A stretch of DNA of 64,000 nucleotides from the NCBI RefSeq assembly GCF_030316765.1, contig NZ_JASZYT010000001.1, positions 62,001 to 126,000 on the forward strand. Direction: 5' to 3'. The DNA is from Variovorax saccharolyticus. GTDB taxonomy: Bacteria; Pseudomonadota; Gammaproteobacteria; Burkholderiales; Burkholderiaceae_C. Shown here one piece after another: positions 8,725-20,805 of the stretch. The first letter of the stretch is position 1. Every line of letters starts with the position of its first letter. The notes under the pieces were generated by a model. It did no database searches, was not told the DNA's origin, and saw only the letters and a program-made list of their open reading frames with translations. The position numbers were made by a program, and so were the translations under genes.

Positions 8725-9717
8725 ATGTTCACCCTCTCGAGACGATCCCTCATCGCGGCCGCTGCCGCCGCTGCCACGCCGCTGGGCTGGGCGCAGTCCG
8801 GGCCCTATCCGAACAAGCCGCTGACGCTCGTCGTTCCCTATCCGGCCGGTGGCGCCAGCGATGGGGCGGCGCGCATCTTCGCGGAGGCGATCGGCAAGGA
8901 CATGAAGCAGCAGGTGGTGGTCGAGAACATCGGCGGCGGCACCGGCTTGCTCGGCGCCAACAAGGTGCTCGCCGCGGCGCCCGACGGCTACACCTTCTTC
9001 CACGGCTCGGCCAACGAAGTGATCCTGGCGCCGCTGCTCAACGCGGCCGCCAGGTACAAGCCGACCGATTTCAAGTTCGCGCAGCCGACCACGGAAGCCG
9101 TCATCGTCCTCTTGGTGCGCAACGGACTCGGCGTCGGCACCTTCGATGAATTCCTCGAACATGCGCAGCGGAACAAGGCCAGGCCGCTGAGCTTCGCGAC
9201 GGTCGGCATCGATTCGCTCTACCACCTGATGGGCGACGCGATGGCCAGGCGCACGGGCGCCAGCTTCCTGCATGTGCCGTACAAGGGGGCCGCACCGGCC
9301 ATCCAGGACCTGGCTGGCGGGCAGGTCGACTTCGCCATCCTGCCGTACCAGTCCATCATGGACGGCATGGCCCAGCAGGGCCGCCTGAAGGTGCTGACGA
9401 GCTTCTCGAGGACGCTGCCTTCGACCTTGAAGCACATCCCGACCATCGACGCCAGCAAGCGGCTGCCCGATTTCGAGTACACGATCGGGGCCGGCTACCT
9501 GGTGCGAAAGGAGACGCCGAACGAGATCGTGGAACGGCTGCGGGCCTCGGTGGGCCATGCGCTGAGGCAGTCCGACGTGCGCACCCGGCTCGAAGCCGAA
9601 GGGCGAACGGTGCTGCAACCGTTCGCGAGCCAGGCGCAGGCGGATGCCTACCTGGCGGCCCAGATCGACCGCTATGCGCGCTTGCTGAAGGAGATCGATC
9701 GCGAGCCTGCGCGCTGA
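8725..9717 (+). CDS. Bug/TctC-family periplasmic solute-binding protein
   Basis: Secreted binding protein of 330 residues with a twin-arginine-like signal sequence (SRRSLIAAAAAAATPLGWAQ). The Bug fold is marked by PNKPLTLVVPYPAGGASD, by GLLGANKV and by HVPYKGAAPAIQDLAGGQVD. Bug proteins bind carboxylates and amides for TctAB-type transporters and are hugely multiplied in Comamonadaceae and Bordetella. No TctA/TctB membrane partner is nearby, which is usual for these orphan copies. A good Shine-Dalgarno (AAGGAGA) precedes the ATG. Probably co-transcribed with the amidohydrolase gene 60 bp upstream. Confidence 0.93.
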   Translation: MFTLSRRSLIAAAAAAATPLGWAQSGPYPNKPLTLVVPYPAGGASDGAARIFAEAIGKDMKQQVVVENIGGGTGLLGANKVLAAAPDGYTFFHGSANEVILAPLLNAAARYKPTDFKFAQPTTEAVIVLLVRNGLGVGTFDEFLEHAQRNKARPLSFATVGIDSLYHLMGDAMARRTGASFLHVPYKGAAPAIQDLAGGQVDFAILPYQSIMDGMAQQGRLKVLTSFSRTLPSTLKHIPTIDASKRLPDFEYTIGAGYLVRKETPNEIVERLRASVGHALRQSDVRTRLEAEGRTVLQPFASQAQADAYLAAQIDRYARLLKEIDREPAR

Positions 9718-9741
9718 GCGTGCTTCGCGGGCTGCCGCGGC

Positions 9742-10398
9742 TCAGCGCCGCGATGGCGCCAGCAGCACCACCAGGGCCCCGCCGCCGCCCTCGGCCGGCT
9801 TGGCCTGCACGAAGGCCAGGGTCTCGTTCTTCTGGATCAGCCAGCGCTGAACCTTCGCCTTGAGCACCGGCTGCTTGCCCGGCGAGCCGTGGCCCTTGCC
9901 GTGCACCACGCGCACGCAGCGAACGCCTTGCTTCCAGGCCTCGCGGATGAAGGCGCCCAGGGCTTCGCGGGCCTCGTCGCTGCGCATGCCGTGGAGGTCC
10001 AGCTGGCGCTGGATCGACCATTCACCGGCGCGCAGCCGGCGGGTCACGTCGGTGTTGATGCCGGGGCGCCGGAAGCTCATCGCGTCGTCAGCGTCGAGCA
10101 GGGTGCTGACGTCGAACTCGTCGGACAGCGATTCGCGCAGCACGCGCTGGTCGTCGAGCTGCTGCTGCACCGGGATCGGCGCCGGCGGCTCGGGGGTCAG
10201 CGTCACCGCCGCGGTCTTGCGCAGCGGTTGGGTGGCGCCGATCGCGCGCGTGAACAGGTCCTGGTCGGCCAGGCGCTTCTTCTGTGCCGCGGCCTGCGCG
10301 GCTGCTTCGGCGGCATCGCGCTCGCGCTGTTCGGCCAGCGAACGCTGAACCTGCTTGAGATCGGCGAGGCTTTTGAGGCTGTTGGATTTGGCGGGCAT
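9742..10398 (-). CDS. Smr domain protein (MutS2 C-terminal-like)
   Basis: Protein of 218 residues. The N-terminal half is a charged, Ala/Gln/Arg-rich helical region (about residues 10-55). The C-terminal half is an Smr domain from about residue 130, with the diagnostic LDLHGMRSDEA and the loop VVHGKGHGSPGKQPVL. Smr domains are nucleases or nucleic-acid binders; the stand-alone proteobacterial form (SmrA/SmrB type) has been linked to cleavage of mRNA at collided ribosomes. The start at 10398 is chosen because residues upstream of it in the same frame look like non-coding sequence. It follows the sensor kinase gene by 16 bp on the same strand. Confidence 0.88.
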   Translation of the reverse strand: MPAKSNSLKSLADLKQVQRSLAEQRERDAAEAAAQAAAQKKRLADQDLFTRAIGATQPLRKTAAVTLTPEPPAPIPVQQQLDDQRVLRESLSDEFDVSTLLDADDAMSFRRPGINTDVTRRLRAGEWSIQRQLDLHGMRSDEAREALGAFIREAWKQGVRCVRVVHGKGHGSPGKQPVLKAKVQRWLIQKNETLAFVQAKPAEGGGGALVVLLAPSRR

Positions 10399-10414
10399 GG
10401 CGTGCAAATGAGGT

Positions 10415-12271
10415 TCAGGCCGGGACGCTCGCCTCGATCGGGCATTGCAGTTCCAGCAGGGTGCCCGAGCTACCGGAGCGGATCTCGAGTGTGCCTGCCA
10501 GGCGCGCGGCGCGGGCGCGCATGCTCTGCAAACCCATGCCGCTGGTCGGCCGCGATCCGGCGTCGGCCGTGAAGCCGCGGCCATTGTCGTGGATCGAGAG
10601 CCGCAGCTGCCCGTCGGCGGCATCGATGCGCACCTCCACCCGCGTGGCGCCGCTGTGCTTGAGCACGTTGGCCAGCGCCTCCTGCAGCACGCGCAGGAAG
10701 TCCAGCCCGCGCTTGCCTCCGAGCCGGCAGCCCTGCAGGCGCTGGAGCTGCCAGCGGCACTCGATGCCGGCGGACTCCAGCAGGCGCGTGCTGCGATGGC
10801 GCAGCGGCACCAGCCGGTCGGCCAGTTCGTCGGTGTCGTCGAAGGCCGAGCTCTCGATGATCAGGCGCAGGTCGTCGTTGACTTCCCTGAGCGCCCAGAG
10901 CGCGACGTCGTCGCTGTCGCCTTCGGCCCGGTTGCCCAGCGAGTGGATATGGCTGCTCAGCGTCATGCCGAGGCCGTCGTGCAGGTCGCGCACCAGGCTC
11001 AGCCGCTCGGTCAGCCGGGTCTGCACCAGCTCGGCCGCGTGCTGCCGCTTCAGGCCGTCGGCCAGGCGCTGGGTCGCCTCGTCCACGCGCTGGTGCAGCT
11101 CGGCATTGAAATGCTCCACCAGCCGCATGCCCTTGACCATGCGCCAGGTCAGCGCAAACGAGATGCCGAGCAGCGTGGCGCTCGAGGACAAGGTGACGTA
11201 GTAGCGCGTGCCCGGCAGCCACTCGAGGAAGACCAGCGTGTCGTGCAGGCCGGCAGCGACCGGCAGCATCAGGCAGGCCGCCAGCACCGCGACTTCGAGC
11301 CGGCGGGACATGAAGGCGTGCCGGACGATGATCGCGCAGCTGGCGAAGTAGGTGAACAGCGCCAGCAGCACCGTGATGTCGCGCGCCGGCTCGAGCAGTG
11401 CGGTGGGCATCGCGAGCAGGGCCGCGAGCCCGGCCGCGGCCAGCAACAGCACCGTGCGCCGCGTTCGCGCTCGCGCCTTCTCGCAGAAGTGCAGCGCGAA
11501 CATGAAGAAGCAGGCGATGCTGGCCAGCAGCGCCATATGGTTGGCGCGCTGGAAAGCCTCGGTGGTCGCGAAGGGCCAGCTGCCGAGCGCGACGTAGTTG
11601 TACGAATAGAACACCCACAGCAGCGAGAACAGGCTGAACCACCCATAGGAGAGCTCGCTGCGGCGCAGGAGCCACAGCATGCCGTACAGCACGCCCATGA
11701 CCAGGGTCAGCCCGATGCCGAGCAGCGGCAGGGTGCGGCGCATCAGCAGCGACTCGCGATAGGCGGGGCGCAAGGCCTCGGGCGGGCCCAGGCTGACCGT
11801 GCCCAGCCCCGCCTGGTAGGTCGACAGGCCCGAGACGCGGATCAGCAGCTCGTTGGCGCCGGGCCGCAGCAGCGGCGCGTCGAGCACCCAGAAGCGCGGC
11901 AGGTTCCAGGACCGCGAGAGCGGCTCGACCAGGCTGGCGTCGCGTCCGATCAGGCTGCCGTTGAGATGGGCGGCGCCCGCCATGTTGATGTACTCGACCA
12001 GCAGGCCGAGCGGGCGTTGCGGCACGGCGCCGCCGTCCCCGGACCAGCGCAGCCGATACCAGACCACGCCATCGAAGCCGGGCCAGCGCGGCGCCCAGAC
12101 ATCGGGCAGGCTGACCGGAGTCCAGCCCCCGGTCGGTGGGGCGGTGGCGTTCCAGTCGGACCTTGCCGCCTCGATGCTGTCGAAGCCGTGGCCGCTGCGC
12201 GCCGGCGCCGTGCCGTGCGCCGCCGTCACGACCAGCAAGCCCGCCAGCAGCGCGCCGAGCAGCCGGGCCAC
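10415..12271 (-). CDS. 7TM sensor histidine kinase (7TMR-DISM plus HisKA_3)
   Basis: Membrane sensor kinase. A hydrophobic leader (LLGALLAGLLVVTAAHG) precedes a periplasmic sensory domain of the 7TMR-DISM type, seven membrane helices (about residues 190-400), a coiled stretch, and a NarL/DesK-type kinase core. The phospho-acceptor histidine is in VRDLHDGLGM, and the ATPase domain has ANVLKHSGATRVEV and HDNGRGF. The partner is the LuxR-type regulator immediately upstream on the same strand. I chose a GTG at 12271, just after the regulator stop, since it leads straight into the signal sequence. An ATG at 12373 would overlap the regulator by 91 bp and add 34 atypical residues. Signal unknown. 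Confidence 0.87.
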   Translation of the reverse strand: MARLLGALLAGLLVVTAAHGTAPARSGHGFDSIEAARSDWNATAPPTGGWTPVSLPDVWAPRWPGFDGVVWYRLRWSGDGGAVPQRPLGLLVEYINMAGAAHLNGSLIGRDASLVEPLSRSWNLPRFWVLDAPLLRPGANELLIRVSGLSTYQAGLGTVSLGPPEALRPAYRESLLMRRTLPLLGIGLTLVMGVLYGMLWLLRRSELSYGWFSLFSLLWVFYSYNYVALGSWPFATTEAFQRANHMALLASIACFFMFALHFCEKARARTRRTVLLLAAAGLAALLAMPTALLEPARDITVLLALFTYFASCAIIVRHAFMSRRLEVAVLAACLMLPVAAGLHDTLVFLEWLPGTRYYVTLSSSATLLGISFALTWRMVKGMRLVEHFNAELHQRVDEATQRLADGLKRQHAAELVQTRLTERLSLVRDLHDGLGMTLSSHIHSLGNRAEGDSDDVALWALREVNDDLRLIIESSAFDDTDELADRLVPLRHRSTRLLESAGIECRWQLQRLQGCRLGGKRGLDFLRVLQEALANVLKHSGATRVEVRIDAADGQLRLSIHDNGRGFTADAGSRPTSGMGLQSMRARAARLAGTLEIRSGSSGTLLELQCPIEASVPA

Positions 12272-12282
12272 GGCGGCGCGGA

Positions 12283-12954
12283 TCAGGGCAGCAAACCCCG
12301 CGCCCGTGCGCTGTAGACCGCGCCAGCGCGTGATCGCACCGCGAGCTTGCGGTAGATGTTCTTGGCGTGGCATTCGACGGTGTTGATGGACAGTGAGAGG
12401 CTCTCGGCGATTTCGCGGTTGCTGTGGCCCTGCGCCACCAGCTGCAGCACCTCCGTCTCGCGCGCGCTCAGCTCGGCAGGGGCGGCGCTCGCCCGGGCCG
12501 CGCCGATGGTAGCAAGCGGGGCCGGCCCGGGCTGCGGCGCGGCCATCAGCTTGAGGATGCGCCTCGCGATCACGGGGTCGATCGGCGCGCCGCCGCGCTG
12601 CATGCTGCCCAGCGACAGCTCGAGTTCGACGTCGCTGCCGTTCTTCAGCAGGTAGCCGACCGCGCCGCCGCGGATCGCCTGCAGCACGGTGGCGTCATCG
12701 CCGAGGCTGGAGATCACCACCGCATCGACCGCCGGCGCATGGACCTGCATCCAGGGCAGCAGGTCGAGGCCGCTGCCGTCGGGCAGGCCGACATCCAGCA
12801 GGGCCAGGTCGAAGCGGCCCTGGGCCAGCCGTTCGCGCGCCTCGGCCAGCGAACCGGCCATGGCGCAGCGCGCCTGCGGTGCCGCCTGCGCGGCCACGCG
12901 CTCGAGGCGCGTCCGTACGTTCGGGTCGTCGTCGACGATCAGGATCTCTTCCAT
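12283..12954 (-). CDS. NarL/LuxR-type response regulator
   Basis: Two-domain regulator of 223 residues. Receiver domain 1-120: acidic pair in LIVDDDPN, phospho-acceptor Asp in ALLDVGLPDG, conserved Ser in VVISSLGDD, Lys in YLLKNGS. LuxR helix-turn-helix at about 158-215: LSARETEVLQLVAQGHSNREIA, then INTVECHAKNIYRKL. The linker is Ala/Pro-rich. It is the first gene of an operon with the 7TM kinase (12 bp gap to the preferred start) and perhaps the Smr gene. A short non-coding gap with an AT-richer stretch (TCTTACATTTCGTATCA) precedes it and probably carries the promoter. Confidence 0.93.
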   Translation of the reverse strand: MEEILIVDDDPNVRTRLERVAAQAAPQARCAMAGSLAEARERLAQGRFDLALLDVGLPDGSGLDLLPWMQVHAPAVDAVVISSLGDDATVLQAIRGGAVGYLLKNGSDVELELSLGSMQRGGAPIDPVIARRILKLMAAPQPGPAPLATIGAARASAAPAELSARETEVLQLVAQGHSNREIAESLSLSINTVECHAKNIYRKLAVRSRAGAVYSARARGLLP

Positions 12955-13023
12955 GGCTCGGCATTGTCGGGGCGAAGCCGATCATTCTTACATTTCGTAT
13001 CAGGGGCCGCCTGATGGGTTGCT

Positions 13024-13701
13024 TTAGATCAACCCGCGTTCGGCCATGGAGAGCGTGCTCCCCCGCGCGACGATCACGTGGTCGAGCACGCGCACGTCGA
13101 CCAGGGCGAGCGCCGCCTTGAGCGTCTGGGTGAGCGCCTGGTCGGCGCGCGAGGGGTCCACCGAGCCGCTCGGGTGGTTGTGCGCCAGCACGACGGCGGC
13201 GGCGTGATGGTGCAGGGCGCGCGTGACCACCTCGCGCGGATAGACGCTGGTCTGCGTCAGGCTGCCGCGAAACAGCTCCTCCATCGCGATCAGCCGGTGC
13301 TGCGCATCGAGGAACAGGGCGGCGAACACTTCATGCGGCCGGGCGGCCAGGTGCAACTGCAGGTACTGGGCCACGGCGCCCGGCGAGTCGAACACCGCGC
13401 GTTCCTTCAGGCGCTCGGCCATGGCGCGGCGCGCGAGTTCGAGCACTGCGGCCAGTTCGGCGCGCTTGGCCGTGCCGCCGAGTCCCTTGACCTGCCTCAG
13501 GTCGTCGAGCCCCGCATGCAGCAGGCCCGAGAGGCCGTCGAAGCGCTCGAGCAGCTCCTGCGCGAGCTGCAGCACGTTCTTGCCGCGCAGGCCGGTGCGC
13601 AGCAGCAGCGCCAGCAATTCGGCATCGGCCAGCGCACCGGCTCCCAGCGCGATGAGCCTTTCGCGCGGCCGCGCGCCATCCGGCAAGTCCTTGAAAGACA
13701 T
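13024..13701 (-). CDS. radC: RadC-family JAB1/MPN metalloprotein
   Basis: Protein of 225 residues with the RadC layout: an N-terminal UPF0758 helical part ([15 protein letters not shown]) with a helix-hairpin-helix-like segment ([18 protein letters not shown]), then the JAMM domain with [14 protein letters not shown] at about residues 172-186. The true role of RadC is unsettled; the old DNA-repair assignment was withdrawn. The start at 13701 matches the usual MSFKDLP N-terminus. Divergent from slpA across a 64-bp gap that contains TAAAAT and TATAGG, plausible -10 boxes for the two directions. Confidence 0.92.
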   Translation of the reverse strand: MSFKDLPDGARPRERLIALGAGALADAELLALLLRTGLRGKNVLQLAQELLERFDGLSGLLHAGLDDLRQVKGLGGTAKRAELAAVLELARRAMAERLKERAVFDSPGAVAQYLQLHLAARPHEVFAALFLDAQHRLIAMEELFRGSLTQTSVYPREVVTRALHHHAAAVVLAHNHPSGSVDPSRADQALTQTLKAALALVDVRVLDHVIVARGSTLSMAERGLI

Positions 13702-13765
13702 GGCGAACACGGGGTTCGAGCCCCACTCCCTAAAATAGAGCCCCAGTCTATAGGGCCCCTTCACC

Positions 13766-14224
13766 TTGTCTTCGATTTCCACCGCCGCCGTCGTCACGCC
13801 CGGTTCCTTCCTCACGCTGCATTACCGGCTGGCCGGCCCCGCGGGCGACATCATCAACACCTTCCACGACAAGCCGGCCACGCTGTCGCTCGGGACCGGC
13901 GAGCTGTCGCCGGCCGTCGAGCAGCGCCTGATCGGCCTGGCGGAAGGCGCGCACGCCACCTTCGAGCTGCCGGCGGGCGAGGCCTTCGGCGAGCGCAATG
14001 TCGACATGCAGCAATGGGTCGCGCGCAAGCTGCTGACCCAGATCGGCGACCCCGACGAGCAGTACGCCGTCGGCGACGTGATCCAGTTCCCCACGCCCGA
14101 CGGCACCGGCAGCTATGCCGGCGCGGTCATCGAGTCGAACGAGACCGCGGTGCGCTTCGACTTCAACCATCCGCTCGCAGGTCAGCCCGTGACCTTCGAG
14201 GTGAAGCTGATCGGCGTGCTGTGA
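13766..14224 (+). CDS. slpA: FKBP-type peptidyl-prolyl isomerase SlpA-like
   Basis: Cytosolic prolyl isomerase/chaperone of 152 residues. The FKBP core ([46 protein letters not shown]) carries an insert-in-flap domain (about residues 75-125), as in SlpA and SlyD; it lacks the His-rich tail of SlyD. The start is a TTG at 13766; no ATG lies in a suitable place upstream. Its stop overlaps the GTG start of ispH by 4 bp (GTGA), so the two are translationally coupled. The slpA-ispH neighbourhood is conserved in many proteobacteria. Confidence 0.9.
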   Translation: MSSISTAAVVTPGSFLTLHYRLAGPAGDIINTFHDKPATLSLGTGELSPAVEQRLIGLAEGAHATFELPAGEAFGERNVDMQQWVARKLLTQIGDPDEQYAVGDVIQFPTPDGTGSYAGAVIESNETAVRFDFNHPLAGQPVTFEVKLIGVL

Positions 14225-15182
14225 ACGGCATCGAGGAAGTCATCCTGGCCGAGCCGCGCGGCTTCTGCGCCGGGGTCGACCGCGCGATCGAGATCGTCGA
14301 GCGCGCGATCGCCAAGTTCGGCGCGCCGATCTACGTGCGCCACGAGATCGTGCACAACACCTACGTGGTCAACGAGCTCAAGGCCAAGGGCGCGATCTTC
14401 ATCGAGGACCTGGCCGAGGTGCCGCCCGGCGCGACGCTGGTCTTCAGCGCCCATGGCGTCAGCAAGGCGGTGCAGGCCGAGGCGCGCGAACGCGGCTTCG
14501 AGGTCTTCGACGCCACCTGTCCGCTGGTGACCAAGGTCCATGTCGAAGTGGCCAAGCTGGCCAAGGAGGGCTACGAGTTCATCATGATCGGCCACAAGGG
14601 ACACCCCGAGGTCGAGGGCACGATGGGTCAGCTGTCGAGCGGCATCCACCTGGTCGAGGACGTGGCGGGCGTGGCGCTGGTGGCGCCGGCGCAGACCGAA
14701 AAGCTCGCGGTCGTGACGCAGACCACGCTGTCGGTCGACGATGCGGCAGAGATCTCGGCCGCGGTGCGGGCACGCTTTCCGAAGGTGCGCGAACCCAAGC
14801 AGCAGGACATCTGCTATGCCACGCAGAACCGGCAGGACGCCGTGAAGATGCTGAGTCCGCAGGTCGATCTGGTGATCGTGGTCGGCAGCCCGACCAGTTC
14901 CAACAGCAACCGGCTGCGCGAGCTCTCGCAGCGGCTCGGCACCGAAAGCTACATGGTCGACTCGGCCGCCGAACTGGAGCCCGAATGGTTCGAGGGCAAG
15001 ACCCGCATCGGCCTCACGGCAGGCGCCTCGGCGCCCGAGGTGCTGGTGCGCGAGGTGATCGACCGCATCAAGGCGCTCGGCGCGGTGTCGGTGCGCAAGA
15101 TGGACGGCATCCAGGAGACCCTCAAGTTCCCCTTGCCCAAGGGGCTCAAGCTCGACGACATCCCGCCGCCGGGGCACATCTC

Positions 15183-15186
<4 letters not shown>
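14221..15186 (+). CDS. ispH: 4-hydroxy-3-methylbut-2-enyl diphosphate reductase
   Basis: Last enzyme of the non-mevalonate isoprenoid pathway: reduces HMBPP to IPP and DMAPP with an iron-sulfur cluster. 321 residues. The three cluster cysteines are in RGFCAGVDRA (residue 16), DATCPLVTKVH (about 100) and DICYATQNRQ (about 198). The substrate-binding motifs SAHGVSK, GHKGHPEVEGT and GSPTSSNSNRL are intact. GTG start overlapping slpA by 4 bp; the stop likewise overlaps the GTG of the next gene by 4 bp, giving a three-gene coupled unit. Confidence 0.97.
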
Positions 15187-18120
<2,934 letters not shown>

Positions 18121-18140
18121 AAACGGCCGAAAAGTGCTGC

Positions 18141-18146
18141 TATAAT
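18141..18146 (+). promoter_or_regulatory. -10 box of the tRNA-Ser promoter
   Basis: A perfect TATAAT lies 20 bp upstream of the first base of the mature tRNA, just after the serS stop. No consensus -35 is visible at the right spacing (the region reads TGAAAA). Placement suggests the tRNA has its own promoter in addition to any read-through from serS. Confidence 0.6.
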
Positions 18147-18165
18147 CGTTGGCTCGACAGACACC

Positions 18166-18255
18166 GGAGAGGTGGCAGAGTGGTCGAATGTACCTGACTC
18201 GAAATCAGGCGTACTAGCGATAGTACCGAGGGTTCGAATCCCTCCCTCTCCTCCA
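18166..18255 (+). tRNA. tRNA-Ser(CGA)
   Basis: 90-nt class II tRNA with encoded CCA. Acceptor stem GGAGAGG pairs with CCTCTCC. Anticodon stem CCTGA/TCAGG encloses the loop CTCGAAA, so the anticodon is CGA (reads UCG). The long variable arm is GTACTAGCGATAGTAC; the T arm contains GGTTCGAATCC. It lies directly behind serS and is followed by a strong terminator. UCG is a frequent serine codon in this GC-rich genome. Confidence 0.97.
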
Positions 18256-18256
18256 G

Positions 18257-18285
18257 AATGGCCCCCACAAGGGGCCATTTTTTTT
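18257..18285 (+). terminator. Rho-independent terminator after tRNA-Ser
   Basis: AATGGCCCC and GGGGCCATT form a perfect 9-bp stem around a 5-nt loop (CACAA), running straight into a T tract. It starts one base after the encoded CCA. Confidence 0.92.
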
Positions 18286-18317
18286 GCCTGTGCGTTGGCC
18301 GGATCGGCGCCTTGTTC

Positions 18318-18420
18318 TCCACCGCCCCCGTGGACAGCCCTGTGGACAAGCGCAGGGGTAACCGCGGGGAAGGGCTCCAGGCTTGGCTCGCGACACGATG
18401 CCTCTCAAACAGGCACCGGC
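18318..18420 (+). repeat. 103-bp repeat, copy 1 (inverted partner at 20072-20174)
   Basis: Aligns without gaps to the minus strand of 20072-20174 at roughly four-fifths identity. It begins with a TCCAC/GTGGA stem, then GTGGACA twice in direct repeat, a conserved AAGGGCTCCAG core, and ends in a hairpin TGCCT-CTCAAAC-AGGCA followed by CCGG. In the partner the end hairpin is TGCCTC-CAAAT-GAGGCA: the loop differs but the stem is kept. Located between the tRNA terminator and the end of the esterase gene. The GTGGACAA motif resembles a DnaA box, but no other origin feature is present. Confidence 0.75.
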
Positions 18421-18436
18421 CGCGCCGGAGGGGCGA

Positions 18437-19078
18437 TCAGCGCCAGCCGGCGCTCTTGAGCTTGTCGGCCAGTTGCTGCGCCACTGCCGCATAGCCCTGC
18501 GCATTGGCATGGATCGGGTCCGAGCGCAGCGACGGATTCGACAGCACGGTGGCGTACACCTCGGGGATCAGCAGCACCTTTTCGGCCTTCGCGACCTCTT
18601 CGTAGAAGCCGGCATCGCTGAGCGATCCGATCGTGGCACGTAGGGGCTCGGGCGCCGGCGTCGCGATCAAGGCCACGTGGGGCGTGTGCGCCAGCGCCTG
18701 CCGCACGATCGCCGCCACCTTGTCCCTGGTGGCCTGCTGCGAGCCCCCACGCAGCATGTCGTTGCCGCCGATGCCGATCAGCACCGCGTCGTAGCTGTTG
18801 GCCGCCAGCAGGGCCTCGAGCCGCTGCAGGGCGCCCGCCGAGGTGTCGCCGTTGACGCCGGCGTTCTCGACCTGCCAGCCGGTCAGCTGTGCCAGCAGGG
18901 CGGGCCAGGCCTGGTCGGGCGCCGCGCCGTAGCCGACGGTCAGGCTGTCGCCCAGCGCCAGCACGCGCGCGTCGGGCTTCAGTGCGGCGACCGCCGGCGT
19001 GCGCTTGCCGCAGCCCGCCAGGGCCAAGGCCAAGGCCGACTGCAGGCCGGCGAGCGCGAGCAGTTGTCGTCGGTTCAT
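18437..19078 (-). CDS. GDSL-type arylesterase/lysophospholipase lipoprotein (TesA-like)
   Basis: SGNH-hydrolase of 213 residues. Blocks I, III and V are clear: ALGDSLTVGYG (nucleophile Ser), GGNDML, and DPIHANAQGY (catalytic Asp and His). TesA-type enzymes split thioesters, aryl esters and lysophospholipids in the periplasm. The N-terminus MNRRQLLALAGLQSALALALAGC carries a lipobox, so this copy is probably membrane-anchored, unlike soluble TesA. The start ATG at 19078 is one base past the stop of the proline iminopeptidase gene, so the two form an operon. The TesA-specific ABC ATPase and permease that often flank it are absent. Confidence 0.9.
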   Translation of the reverse strand: MNRRQLLALAGLQSALALALAGCGKRTPAVAALKPDARVLALGDSLTVGYGAAPDQAWPALLAQLTGWQVENAGVNGDTSAGALQRLEALLAANSYDAVLIGIGGNDMLRGGSQQATRDKVAAIVRQALAHTPHVALIATPAPEPLRATIGSLSDAGFYEEVAKAEKVLLIPEVYATVLSNPSLRSDPIHANAQGYAAVAQQLADKLKSAGWR

Positions 19079-19079
19079 T

Positions 19080-20180
<1,101 letters not shown>

Positions 20181-20192
20181 TCAGGACGGTTT

Positions 20193-20711
20193 TTAGCGCC
20201 GCCGCCCGCGCGGCGCGGAAGCCGGCTGCGCCACCGGCTCGATCGGCAGTGCCACCTCGGACTTCACCTGCCGCAGCACGATGCTCGAGCGCACGTGGGT
20301 CACGCCCGGCAGGCTGAACAGCGTCTCGTGCAGGAAGCGCTCGTAGTGCTTCATGTCCTGCACCAGCACGGTGAGGATGTAGTCGGCCGGCCCGGTGGCC
20401 GAGACGCAGTTGATGATCTGCGGGCTGGCCGCGACCGCATCCTCGAAGCGCTGCACCTGCGACTCGCTGTGCCGGTCGAGGTTGACCTCGGCCACCGCCG
20501 CGACATGCAGGCCGACCTTCTCGCGGTCGATCACCGCGGTGTAGCCGCGGATCACGCCCGCTGCCTCCATGTCCTTGATGCGCTTCCAGCAGGGCGTGGG
20601 CGAGAGGCCGACGGCCTCGGAGATCTGCTGCACGGTCTGCCGCGCGTCGCGCTGCAGCTCGAAAAGGATCTTCAGGCTGTGGGCGTCAAGAAGAATGGAA
20701 TCGGCGTTCAT
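20193..20711 (-). CDS. Lrp/AsnC-family transcriptional regulator
   Basis: Regulator of 172 residues. Winged helix-turn-helix at about 8-60 (DARQTVQQISEAVGLSPTPCWKRIKDME), RAM ligand-binding domain at about 70-150 (VSATGPADYILTVLVQDM), and a basic tail ending in RGRRR. Divergent from the indolepyruvate oxidoreductase gene, so it probably controls that gene in response to an amino acid. The start at 20711 is chosen over an upstream ATG because it gives the normal Lrp N-terminus and sits 8 bp from a perfect palindrome that looks like its own operator. Confidence 0.92.
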   Translation of the reverse strand: MNADSILLDAHSLKILFELQRDARQTVQQISEAVGLSPTPCWKRIKDMEAAGVIRGYTAVIDREKVGLHVAAVAEVNLDRHSESQVQRFEDAVAASPQIINCVSATGPADYILTVLVQDMKHYERFLHETLFSLPGVTHVRSSIVLRQVKSEVALPIEPVAQPASAPRGRRR

Positions 20712-20718
20712 TGGCAAT

Positions 20719-20739
20719 TTGGAGAATTTCATTCTCCAA
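20719..20739. promoter_or_regulatory. palindromic operator candidate between lrp-type gene and ior
   Basis: A perfect inverted repeat, TTGGAGAAT and ATTCTCCAA around TTC (21 bp). It begins 8 bp upstream of the regulator start and lies 66 bp upstream of the oxidoreductase start. An AT-rich centre with 15-21 bp dyad is typical of Lrp/AsnC sites. Being so close to the regulator start, it would serve autoregulation as well. A weaker dyad (AAGAAG...CTTCTT, 20764-20781) lies nearer the oxidoreductase gene. Confidence 0.6.
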
Positions 20740-20805
20740 TCGGGTGGAATCGATAGTGTATTGAAGAAGCACTTCCTTCTTGGGCGATGGAACAATTTCC
20801 GCCAT

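Noticed and set aside
18330-18350. GTGGACAA motifs like DnaA boxes, suggesting a replication origin
   Set aside because: Only two occur per repeat copy, there is no AT-rich unwinding region, and dnaA, dnaN, rep or par genes are absent.
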